A DNA stretch of 64,000 nt. It comes from Saccharopolyspora indica (GTDB lineage Bacteria; Actinomycetota; Actinomycetes; Mycobacteriales; Pseudonocardiaceae). This document shows positions 26,903-34,124 of the stretch, in pieces; position 1 is the first letter of the stretch; each line of letters opens with the position of its first letter. A program made the translations under genes and the position numbers. The DNA lies in assembly GCF_027853965.1 (NCBI RefSeq), contig NZ_JAQGLB010000018.1, forward strand, positions 62,001-126,000, in the 5' to 3' direction. The notes under the pieces are model-generated. The model saw only the letters and a list, made by a program, of their open reading frames with translations, did not search any database and had not been told where the DNA came from.

Positions 26903-27071
26903 ACCCTGGAACTGCTGGTGGTCGTGCACGGCAACCCTGGTCGCGGTGATGAACCCCGGCCCGGACGGGATGTGGCCGATGTTCCTGTTCGGCTTCCTCG
27001 GCGTCTTCGTCATCACGCAGGTGCACGGGCTCGGCCACCGGCTCGCCAGACGCCCGGCCCGGGACGGCTGA
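26903..27071 (+). pseudogene. 2TM-domain membrane protein, C-terminal remnant with probable frameshift
   Basis: In the frame ending at TGA 27071, LVAVMNPGPDGMWPMFLFGFLGVFVITQVHGLGHRL resembles the end of the short actinobacterial 2TM domain (a loop with P and W, then a helix ending near H-GL). Upstream, the matching helix appears in another frame (TLTLELLVVVHGN), which implies an extra base near 26930 (AACCCTGG). No start codon or SD exists. Read with the divergent MarR remnant, it is one side of a deleted divergent promoter. Confidence 0.5.
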
Positions 27072-27113
27072 CGATCACGCGAGGTCCGGGCAGGTGTGCC
27101 AGGGTCCAGGGGC

Positions 27114-27494
27114 ATGGACTGGGAACGAGCACTCGCGTGGGTCGGCGAGTACGAGCGGGCGTGGCGGACGCCGGGCGTCGACGCCCTCGCCGAGCTCTTC
27201 ACCGCCGACGCCACCTACCTGCAGGCGCCGTACCTGGAACCGCGCACCGGGCTGCCCGCCATCGAGCGGATGTGGGAGGCCGAACGCACGGGTCCGGACG
27301 AGCGGTTCCGGATGACCAGCGCTCCGGTGGCCCTCGAAGGCGACACCGCCGTCGTCCGCGTGGCGGTCCAGTACGGCGATCCGCCCGCTCAGGAGTACCG
27401 CGACCTGTGGATCATCGGCTTCGCCCCGGACGGCAGGTGCCGGACGTTCGAGGAGTGGCCGTTCTGGCCGGGCAAGGGCTACCGACCCGGCTGA
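27114..27494 (+). CDS. SnoaL/NTF2-like domain protein
   Basis: 126 residues from ATG 27114 (GTG 27096 is an alternative). DWERALAWVGEYERAWRTPGVDALAELFTADATYLQAPYLEPRTGLPAIERMWEAER and RVAVQYGDPPAQEYRDLWIIGFAPDGRCRTFEEWPFWPG fit the cone-shaped NTF2-like fold of SnoaL-family proteins, which include polyketide cyclases, isomerases and ligand binders. Tryptophan-rich ends and the EYRDLWI strand line the expected pocket. It stands alone; the substrate cannot be inferred. Confidence 0.88.
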   Translation: MDWERALAWVGEYERAWRTPGVDALAELFTADATYLQAPYLEPRTGLPAIERMWEAERTGPDERFRMTSAPVALEGDTAVVRVAVQYGDPPAQEYRDLWIIGFAPDGRCRTFEEWPFWPGKGYRPG

Positions 27495-27554
27495 CGCGCG
27501 CCGATTCTTCGCCCAGCGGTTGCCGGATCGTCACCGCCGCCTCATCGCGGCAGG

Positions 27555-28367
27555 GTGATCGCCGATCACCATGATCACGTGCGGGAGGCGATCCTGGCGG
27601 ACCGGGCGGGTCCGCGACGAGTTCGCGCGCTGGCCGTCCTCAGCGACTCGGTCGGTGCGGGCATGGGCGATCCGGTGACCGGCGGGTGGCGCGGCTTCGC
27701 GCCGCTGCTGGCCGAAGCGCTCGGAGCGGCGGAGCTGGCGAACGTGTCGTCCAGCGGCGCGCGCGTGGCCGACGTGCACAGCACGCAGCTGCCGGCCGCG
27801 CTGCGCGCCGCGCCGGAGGCGGCCGTGGTGCTGGTCGGCATGAACGACACGATGCGCTACGACTTCGATCCGCTGCGGCTGCGGCGGCTGCTGACCGATG
27901 TGCTGCGCGCGCTCACCGCGGCGGGAACGACCGTCGTGACGATCCGCTACCACGACCACGGGCGGGTCTTCCGGCTGCCCGGGCCGCTGCGCGCGGCGCT
28001 GGCCAGGCGGATCGACGCGCTCAACCGGATCCTGGAGGAGGTCGCCGAAGAGCACGCGGCGGGGATCGTGGACCTGGACCGGCTGCCCGGCGTCTACCAC
28101 CCGACCACGTGGAGCGTCGACCGGTTGCACCCGTCCGAGCTCGGGCACCGGCTGCTGGCCGCCTCGCTGGCCGAGGAGTTCCGCGCCGTCGGCGTCGCGG
28201 TGCCCGGCGAGGTCTCCCTTGTCGCCTCCGGCGGCATCCGGACCAGCGGTTTCGACCACCTGCGCTGGCTGGTCGGCAAAGGCCTCCCGTGGCTGCTGGT
28301 GCGCGGGCACTACCTCGTCCGGTACTGCCTGCGAGTGCTGCTGCGCGCCGCTGTGCAGCGGATCTAG
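27555..28367 (+). CDS. SGNH/GDSL hydrolase
   Basis: 270 residues from GTG 27555 (GTG 27579 is an alternative). Block I is LSDSVGAGMGD, a variant in which the usual GDS is SDS; block III is VGMNDTM; block V is DRLHPSELGH with the catalytic Asp-His. The nucleophile serine is retained. No signal peptide, so an intracellular esterase is likely. After the catalytic domain there is an extension of about 60 residues ending in an amphipathic basic segment (LVRGHYLVRYCLRVLLRAAVQRI) that could touch the membrane. Convergent with the Mo-subunit gene; the two stops overlap by 4 bases (CTAG). Confidence 0.87.
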   Translation: MIADHHDHVREAILADRAGPRRVRALAVLSDSVGAGMGDPVTGGWRGFAPLLAEALGAAELANVSSSGARVADVHSTQLPAALRAAPEAAVVLVGMNDTMRYDFDPLRLRRLLTDVLRALTAAGTTVVTIRYHDHGRVFRLPGPLRAALARRIDALNRILEEVAEEHAAGIVDLDRLPGVYHPTTWSVDRLHPSELGHRLLAASLAEEFRAVGVAVPGEVSLVASGGIRTSGFDHLRWLVGKGLPWLLVRGHYLVRYCLRVLLRAAVQRI

Positions 28368-30451
28368 GCCAGGAAGCGGTCCAGCGTGATCGGCAGGTCG
28401 CGGACGCGCACGCCCGTCGCGTGGTGGGCCGCGTTGGCGATCGCCGCCGCGGTGCCCACGATGCCCAGCTCGCCGATCCCCTTGGTGCCCATCGGGTTCA
28501 CGTACGGGTCGTGCTCGTCGATCCAGTCCACCTCGATCTCGCCGACGTCGGCGTTGGTCGCGATGTGGTAACCGGCGAAGTCGTGGTTGACCACGTGCCC
28601 GTAGCGCGGGTCCACCACGCTGTGCTCGTGCAGCGCCATGGACAGGCCCATGGTCATCCCGCCCAGCAGCTGCGACCGGGCCGTCTTGGCGTTGATCATC
28701 CGGCCGGCCGCGAAGACGCCCAGCATCCGCGGCACCCGCACCTCCCCGGTGTCGGCGTGCACCCGGACTTCGGCGAACTGCGCGCCGAAGCTGTGCATCG
28801 CCATCTGCCCGGCGTAGGGGTTGTCCGGGAGCGTCCCGGTGACCTCGACGCCCTCGTCCGGGATCGGCTCGCCGTTGGGCAGCTGAGCGCGCAAGCGGCG
28901 GGCCGCGTCCACGATCGCCGAGCCCCAGCAGGTGATCCCGGTGGACCCGCCGGCACCGCTGGCGTAGGGCAGGTCGGTGTCGCCGATGCTCAGCTGGATC
29001 TCGGACATCTCCACGCCCAGCGCGTCCGCCGCGATCTGGGTCAGCGCCGTCCACGCGCCGGTGCCGATGTCGGCCGCGCCGATCAGCACCCGGTAGCGAC
29101 CGTCCGGCCGGGCCCGGATGGTGGCGCGCGAGCCGGGCATGCTGAACACCGGGTAAGTGGAGGAAGCGACTCCGGTGCCCACCAGCCAACGGCCGTCGCG
29201 ACCGGAGCGCGGTGCGGGATCGCGCTGCGCCCAGCCGAAGCGCTGCGCACCTTCGCGCAGGCAGGCGATGAGGTTCCGGCTGGAGAAGGGGCGCCCGGTC
29301 GACGGGTCGGTGTCCGGCTCGTTGCGGATGCGGAACTCCACCGGGTCCAGGCCGCAGGCGATGGCCATCTCGTCCATCGCCACCTCCAGGCCGAACATGC
29401 CGGGGCACTCGCCGGGAGCCCGCATCCACGACGGCACCGGCACGTCCAGCTCCGCGACCCGGTGCGTGGTGCGGCGGTTCGGCGCGGCGTACATGGTGCG
29501 GGTGGCCACCGCGGTCTGCTCGGCGAACTCCTTGATCCGGGAGGTCTGCGACACCGCGTCGTGGCTGATCGCGGTCAGCCGGCCCGCCGCGTCGCCGCCC
29601 AGCCGGACGCGCTGGTGGGTGCCGGTGCGGTAGCCGACGACGGTGAACATCTGCTGCCTGGTCAGCACCAGCTTCACCGGCCGGGGCGCCACCAGCCGGG
29701 CGGCCATCGCGGCCAGCACCACGTGCGCGTGCGGCAGCCCCTTGGCGCCGAAACCGCCGCCGACGTGCGGGCACACCACGTGGATGCGCCGCCGGTCCAG
29801 GCCGAAGACCGCCGCGATGCTGTCGCGCACCCAGTGCACGCCCTGGGTGGAGTCGTAGAGGGTGAGGTCGCCGTCGGTCCAGCTGGCGATGGTGGCGTGC
29901 GGTTCCAGCGGGTTGTTGTGCTCCTGCGGTGTCGTGTAGACCTCGTCGACCACCACCGCGGCGCTGGCCAGGGCCGCGTCCACGTCGCCTTCGGCGGTGT
30001 CGGTCTGGAACCCGCCGTTGACCAGCTCCGGCTTGACCAGGTCGCGCCGCGCCGGGTGCAGGTCGACGTCGTGCTCCCGCTGCTCGTAGCCGACGTGCAC
30101 CACCTGCGCCGCCCGGCGCGCGGCCTCGATGCTCTCGGCGAGCACCGCCCCGATGAGCTGGCCGTGGAAGGCGATCTCCGGGGACTGCAGGATGGTCAGC
30201 TCGGCGTCCTGCCCCGACGCGAGCTCCGGGGCGTTCTCGTGGGTGAGCACCGCGATCACGCCCGGCTCGGCCATCGCCTCGGCCGGGTCGATGCCGGTGA
30301 TCCGGCCCCGGGTGATCTCGGCCTGCAGCGGGCAGGCGTGCACCGGCTGGTCGACCGGGTGCTCCGCCGCGTACAACGCCGCGCCCCGGACCTTCTCCAC
30401 GCCTTCGACGCGGTCGACGGGAGCACCGATGATGCTGGTCGTCGCGGTCAT
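28364..30451 (-). CDS. Aldehyde oxidoreductase/xanthine dehydrogenase-type molybdenum-binding subunit (PaoC/YagR-like)
   Basis: 695 residues from ATG 30451, overlapping the FAD-subunit stop (ATGA). The a/b hammerhead domain (DRVEGVEKVRGAALYAAE to QVVHVGYE) precedes the molybdopterin-binding part: PHVGGGFGAKG, MRAPGECPGMFGLEVAMDEMA, GAADIGTGAWTALTQIAADALG, GGSTGITCWGSAIVDAA and the catalytic glutamate in TKGIGELGIVGTAAAIANA. It oxidises aldehydes or N-heterocycles with water as the oxygen source. It is the third gene of an FeS-FAD-Mo operon; a maturation (XdhC/PaoD-type) gene is not in the window. Confidence 0.93.
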   Translation of the reverse strand: MTATTSIIGAPVDRVEGVEKVRGAALYAAEHPVDQPVHACPLQAEITRGRITGIDPAEAMAEPGVIAVLTHENAPELASGQDAELTILQSPEIAFHGQLIGAVLAESIEAARRAAQVVHVGYEQREHDVDLHPARRDLVKPELVNGGFQTDTAEGDVDAALASAAVVVDEVYTTPQEHNNPLEPHATIASWTDGDLTLYDSTQGVHWVRDSIAAVFGLDRRRIHVVCPHVGGGFGAKGLPHAHVVLAAMAARLVAPRPVKLVLTRQQMFTVVGYRTGTHQRVRLGGDAAGRLTAISHDAVSQTSRIKEFAEQTAVATRTMYAAPNRRTTHRVAELDVPVPSWMRAPGECPGMFGLEVAMDEMAIACGLDPVEFRIRNEPDTDPSTGRPFSSRNLIACLREGAQRFGWAQRDPAPRSGRDGRWLVGTGVASSTYPVFSMPGSRATIRARPDGRYRVLIGAADIGTGAWTALTQIAADALGVEMSEIQLSIGDTDLPYASGAGGSTGITCWGSAIVDAARRLRAQLPNGEPIPDEGVEVTGTLPDNPYAGQMAMHSFGAQFAEVRVHADTGEVRVPRMLGVFAAGRMINAKTARSQLLGGMTMGLSMALHEHSVVDPRYGHVVNHDFAGYHIATNADVGEIEVDWIDEHDPYVNPMGTKGIGELGIVGTAAAIANAAHHATGVRVRDLPITLDRFLA

Positions 30452-31434
30452 CGCGGCACCCCCGCGAGCTCGGAGAGCACACCGACGATCATGTTGCGCG
30501 CCAAGGGAACCTTGAACTCGTTGCCGGGCAGCGGCCTCGTCCCGGCGAGCTCGGCGTCGGCGGCCCGGCGGAACGCCTCCGCCGACGCTTCGGCACCGCG
30601 CAGCGCCTCTTCGGCGGCGGTCGCCCGCCACGGCTTGTGCGCGACGCCGCCCAGCGCCAAGCGGACGTCGCGCACGACGCCGTCAGCGGTGTCGACCGCC
30701 GCGGCCACCGACACCAGCGCGAAGGCGAAGGACGCGCGATCGCGGGCCTTGCGGTAGCGGGAGTTGGTGGCGAAGTCCAGCTGCGGCACGTCGATGGAGG
30801 TGATCAGCTCGCCGTGCTCCAGGACCGTGTCCCGCTCCGGTTCGTCGCCGGGCAGCCGGTGCAGGCCCACCAGCGGGATCGCCCGCGGCCCGTGCGGGCC
30901 TTCGGTGTTGACCACGGCGTCGAGGGCGACCAGCGCCACGGCCATGTCGGAGGGGTGGGTGGCGATGCACGCTTCGGAAGCGCCGAGAACGGCGTGATCG
31001 CGCTGGAAGCCCGCACGCGCCGAGCAGCCGGTGCCCGGTTCGCGCTTGTTGCACGGCGTGTTGAGGTCCTGGAAGTAGGGACATCTGGTGCGCTGCAACA
31101 GGTTCCCGCCGGTCGTGGCCAGGTTGCGCAGCTGTCCCGACGCACCGGCCAGGATCGACTGCGACAGCATCGGGAACCTCCTGCGGACCACCGGATCGGC
31201 GGCCAGCGCGCTGTTGGTCACCGCCGCTCCGATCCGCACGAACTCCGGGTGCGGTTCGATCCGGTCGGAGGTCAGCTGCCGGACGTCGACCAGCAGGTCC
31301 GGCACCGCGACCTCCAGCTTCATCAGGTCGACCAGGTTGGTGCCACCGGCCAGGTACGCCGCGCCGGGCGCGGCGGCGAGCGCGGTCACCGCGCTGCCGA
31401 CGTCCTGGACGTGCTGGTAGCGGAACGGTCTCAT
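30448..31434 (-). CDS. FAD-binding subunit of the molybdenum oxidoreductase (PaoB/YagS-like)
   Basis: 328 residues from ATG 31434, overlapping the FeS-subunit stop. The FAD domain has AYLAGGTNLVDLMKLE and AGASGQLRNLATTGGNLLQRTRC; the C-terminal CO-dehydrogenase-flavoprotein domain follows from about residue 215. The insert TRCPYFQDLNTPCNKREPGTGCSA supplies cysteines that in E. coli PaoB hold an extra [4Fe-4S] cluster, placing this enzyme with the PaoABC type rather than classical xanthine dehydrogenase. It passes electrons from the Mo/FeS subunits to an acceptor. Confidence 0.92.
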   Translation of the reverse strand: MRPFRYQHVQDVGSAVTALAAAPGAAYLAGGTNLVDLMKLEVAVPDLLVDVRQLTSDRIEPHPEFVRIGAAVTNSALAADPVVRRRFPMLSQSILAGASGQLRNLATTGGNLLQRTRCPYFQDLNTPCNKREPGTGCSARAGFQRDHAVLGASEACIATHPSDMAVALVALDAVVNTEGPHGPRAIPLVGLHRLPGDEPERDTVLEHGELITSIDVPQLDFATNSRYRKARDRASFAFALVSVAAAVDTADGVVRDVRLALGGVAHKPWRATAAEEALRGAEASAEAFRRAADAELAGTRPLPGNEFKVPLARNMIVGVLSELAGVPR

Positions 31435-31922
31435 CGCTGCGCGACCTCCACGATCGCCGGGATCATGTTGGCGTAGGCGCCGCAGCGGCAGAGGTTGCCG
31501 CTCATCCGCTCGCGCACCTCGTCGGCCAGCTCAGCGGCATCGGCGGTGACCGCGCTCGGTTCCCCTTCGCGCATCTCGCGCATCATGCCCACCGCGGACA
31601 CCACCTGACCCGGCGTGCAGTAGCCGCACTGGAACGCGTCGTGCTCGATGAACGCGCGCTGCACCGGGTGCAGATCACCGTCGGCCAAGCCGTCGGCGGT
31701 CCGCAGGTTCGCGCCGTCGTAGGCCACCGCCAGCATCAGGCAGCTGTTGACCCGGCGATCGTCGAGCAACAGCGTGCACGCGCCGCACTGGCCGTGGTCG
31801 CAGCCCTTCTTCGGGCTGGTGATGCCGAGCCGCTCCCGCAGCGCGTCGAGCACCGTGGTGCGGGTGTCGACGACCAGGTGGTGCTCGACGCCGTCCACGA
31901 CGAGGGTGATCTCGGTGTCCAA
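31431..31922 (-). CDS. [2Fe-2S] subunit of the molybdenum oxidoreductase (PaoA/YagT-like)
   Basis: 163 residues. TTG 31922 is chosen because GGGGAGGC lies just before it and the protein then starts at DTEITLVVDG. A plant-type ferredoxin cluster motif GCDHGQCGACTLLLDDRRVNSC and a helical cluster domain with CGYCTPGQ and CRCGAYANM hold two [2Fe-2S] centres. Unlike E. coli PaoA no Tat signal is seen, so the complex is probably cytoplasmic. It heads the coupled operon 31922-28364. Confidence 0.92.
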   Translation of the reverse strand: MDTEITLVVDGVEHHLVVDTRTTVLDALRERLGITSPKKGCDHGQCGACTLLLDDRRVNSCLMLAVAYDGANLRTADGLADGDLHPVQRAFIEHDAFQCGYCTPGQVVSAVGMMREMREGEPSAVTADAAELADEVRERMSGNLCRCGAYANMIPAIVEVAQR

Positions 31923-31977
31923 AGCGCCTCCCCTCAAGACCTGCCAACCAGGCGTACCCGCCTCCCGGAACCCGCAT

Positions 31978-32187
31978 TCACCCGTCTTCGTCCGGCACCT
32001 CCTCGGCGAGCCGCTCGTCGAGCGACTCCCCTTCGCGCTCCTCCCGCGGCGTCGGGCGGCTCTCGGTCTCCCGGGACCACCTGTCCGGCGGCTGCACCCC
32101 GCGCTCCACCGGGTCACCGCCGAGCTCCTCCTCGTCCAGGCTCTCGGCGCCCTGCAAGGTCTCGGGTTCCTCCGGTTGCTCGGACAT
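31978..32187 (-). CDS. DUF5709-like small acidic protein
   Basis: 69 residues from ATG 32187 with GGAGGTGAG upstream. GVQPPDRWSRETESRPTPREEREGESLDERLAEEVPDEDG matches the pattern of the actinobacterial DUF5709 family: a short, acidic, probably disordered protein of unknown function. It starts 5 bases after the LigD-polymerase stop, so it is the last gene of that operon. Confidence 0.78.
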   Translation of the reverse strand: MSEQPEEPETLQGAESLDEEELGGDPVERGVQPPDRWSRETESRPTPREEREGESLDERLAEEVPDEDG

Positions 32188-32192
32188 CCTGC

Positions 32193-33059
32193 TCACCTCC
32201 GTTCGGCCAGATCCGCCCACGGATCGCTCTTCTGCGCCAGCCTGCGCGCCATGTTCGCCAGGCCGTAGGACTGCGGCTCCGCGCGGCCGAGCTCGTCGAG
32301 GTCCAGCGGGGTCGCGGCCGGGGCACCGGGGCGGGCGCGCAGCGAGTAGGGCGCGATCGCGGTCTGGCCGTAGGCGTTGCGGTTGATGTCCAGGAAGATC
32401 CGGTCGCCCCGCTTGTCCTTGCGCTGCTCGGTGGTCAGCAGCTCCGGCTCGTCGCGGGCCGCTCGCTCGGCCAGCTCGCGCAGGTCGGCCCGCACCTCGT
32501 CGAACTCGCGCTCGGCGCGCAGCGGCGCGGCCACGTGGAAGCCCCGGCCGCCGGTGGCCTGCACGTGCGGATCCAGCCCGGCGTCGCGGAACCGCTCGCA
32601 CATCCGCCGGGTCACCTCGCGCAGCTCGGTCAGCCCGGTGCCCTCCGGTGGGTCCAGGTCGAGCACCGCCAGCACCGGCCGCTCCAGGTCGTCCACTGTG
32701 GAGAGCGCGAGGTGGAACTCCAGGCAGGCCTGACCGGCCAGGTAGAGCAGCGTCGCGGCATCGTCGAGGACCACGTGGTGCACCACACCGCGCTCGCCGC
32801 GCTGCGGCACCGATGCCACCCGGATCCAGTCCGGGAAGTGGTCCGAGGCCTCCTTCTGGAAGAAGCCGTCGTCGTCGATCCCGTCCGGGAATCGGCGCAG
32901 CGTCAGCGGTCGCCCCCTGCTGTGCCCGGTCATCACCTCGGCGACGGAGCGGTAGTAGTCCAGCACGTCACGCTTGCGGTAGCCGTTGCCGGGGTAGAGC
33001 ACCTTGTCCGGATTGGACACGTCGAACCGGTGCCCGTCGACCTCCCACGGAGTGCTCAT
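32193..33059 (-). CDS. Stand-alone LigD polymerase/primase domain protein
   Basis: 288 residues from ATG 33059, overlapping the phosphoesterase stop (ATGA). The AEP-type primase-polymerase domain is recognised from VSNPDKVLYPGNGYRKRDVLDYYRSVAEVM, the paired acidic residues in LAVLDLDPPEGTG, GGRGFHVAAPL and DINRNAYGQTAIAPYSLRARPGAPAATPL. In bacterial end-joining this domain fills gaps and adds ribonucleotides, recruited by Ku. Here it is separate from a ligase domain. Confidence 0.93.
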   Translation of the reverse strand: MSTPWEVDGHRFDVSNPDKVLYPGNGYRKRDVLDYYRSVAEVMTGHSRGRPLTLRRFPDGIDDDGFFQKEASDHFPDWIRVASVPQRGERGVVHHVVLDDAATLLYLAGQACLEFHLALSTVDDLERPVLAVLDLDPPEGTGLTELREVTRRMCERFRDAGLDPHVQATGGRGFHVAAPLRAEREFDEVRADLRELAERAARDEPELLTTEQRKDKRGDRIFLDINRNAYGQTAIAPYSLRARPGAPAATPLDLDELGRAEPQSYGLANMARRLAQKSDPWADLAERR

Positions 33060-33631
33060 CGGAGCTCGTCGTTCGTCCGGCCGGAGAGGACCGATTCCGG
33101 TTGGGTGCTCACCGGGTTCCGGCGCCGGTCGGCACCGTCGTCGTCGACCTTCACCAACAGCCACTGCTCCTTCCCGCGGAACTCGCTGCGCGTCAGGGCG
33201 AAATCGCCGTGCAGCTTCGTGCCGTGCAACCGCACCTTGACGTGCCCGGCCGCGAGCGCGTCGGCCATCGGCACCTCTTCACCGTCGCGCTCGGTGTCGT
33301 TGCGGTAGGTGCCGGTGTCCCAGACGATGACGGTGCCCGCGCCGTAGCCCTCCGGGATCTCGCCCTCGAAGTCCGCGTAGTCCAGCGGGTGGTCCTCGGT
33401 CGGAGTCGCCAGCCGCTTCTCGCGCGGGTCCAGCGACGGTCCCTTCGGCACCGCCCAGGACTTGAGCACGCCGTCGACCTCGAGCCGGAAGTCGTAGTGC
33501 AGACTGGAGGCGTCGTGCCGCTGCACCACGAAGCGCGGCCGGTCCCCGGGTTCGGGTTCACCACCCGTAGGCTCCCCGGACCGCCGCAGATCGCGCTTGC
33601 GCCGGTAGGTTCCGAGCTCGTCCTCAGCCAT
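33056..33631 (-). CDS. Stand-alone LigD 3'-phosphoesterase domain protein
   Basis: 191 residues from ATG 33631. RFVVQRHDASSLHYDFRLEVDGVLKSWAVPKGPSLDP carries the metal-binding His/Asp residues of the LigD phosphoesterase, and YGAGTVIVWDTGTY and RGKEQWLLVKVDD complete the beta-barrel. The enzyme trims 3'-ribonucleotides and phosphates at DNA breaks before ligation. It forms an operon with the polymerase protein and DUF5709. The C-terminal 30 residues are charged and probably flexible. Confidence 0.93.
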   Translation of the reverse strand: MAEDELGTYRRKRDLRRSGEPTGGEPEPGDRPRFVVQRHDASSLHYDFRLEVDGVLKSWAVPKGPSLDPREKRLATPTEDHPLDYADFEGEIPEGYGAGTVIVWDTGTYRNDTERDGEEVPMADALAAGHVKVRLHGTKLHGDFALTRSEFRGKEQWLLVKVDDDGADRRRNPVSTQPESVLSGRTNDELR

Positions 33632-33806
33632 GCCCCGGTCCTACCCGGAGTGGTCGTCCGCTAACCAAGCGCAACCGGCCCGCGGCGCGAAAACCGCCTG
33701 CTGACACATCAAGTTGAGACGATCGGGTGAAACCTGGAACCAACTGGCGGCGCATTTGTTCCTATGGGGCGAGAAAAGCGTTCGTCGCCAGCCAGGGAGA
33801 CCACCA

Positions 33807-34022
33807 ATGCAGCAGCACGTGCACGCCGAACTGATCGGTGGCCCGGAGGACGGCCGGTCGTTCATCATCCCCGCACCGGAGGCGGACTTACCCCTCGGTC
33901 AGTTCACCTTCCCGTCCCCGCGAGATGGTGAATCCCCGTGCGCGCGCTACGACCGGCACGACCGCCGCGCCGACGGCGTCTGGCGCTACCAGTACGCAGG
34001 AGAACCCGTCATCCGCTCATGA
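33807..34022 (+). CDS. Small conserved-looking protein, function unknown
   Basis: 71 residues from ATG 33807 with AGGGAGA about nine bases upstream. The sequence HAELIGGPEDGRSFIIPAPEADLPLGQF and GVWRYQYAGEPV looks like a small beta-rich domain in which GGPxDG and a late YxYxG recur in actinobacterial hypotheticals. It has no membrane helix or signal. Upstream, 33632-33806 holds only a promoter-like, AT-richer stretch. Confidence 0.72.
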   Translation: MQQHVHAELIGGPEDGRSFIIPAPEADLPLGQFTFPSPRDGESPCARYDRHDRRADGVWRYQYAGEPVIRS

Positions 34023-34081
34023 CCGCAGCGGTCACGCCGGAGTTCCCGAATCGGTCGAGCCGTCCAGCAGGCCTCTAGTTA

Positions 34082-34111
34082 GCATCGATAACGAATCTGG
34101 TTCGTCGATGC
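34082..34111. promoter_or_regulatory. Imperfect inverted repeat before the CoA-transferase gene
   Basis: GCATCGA-TAA-CGAA and TTCG-TCGATGC pair across a short centre, ending 13 bases before ATG 34125 and overlapping where the -10 region or transcript start would be. Likely a repressor site; the regulator is unknown. Confidence 0.45.
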
Positions 34112-34124
34112 ACCCGGAGGCACC

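Noticed and set aside
27686..30757. A 1,023-codon open frame on the plus strand across the SGNH and molybdenum-subunit genes
   Set aside because: Arginine/alanine/glycine-rich composition typical of antisense frames in high-GC DNA, no SD, and the opposite strand encodes recognisable enzymes.
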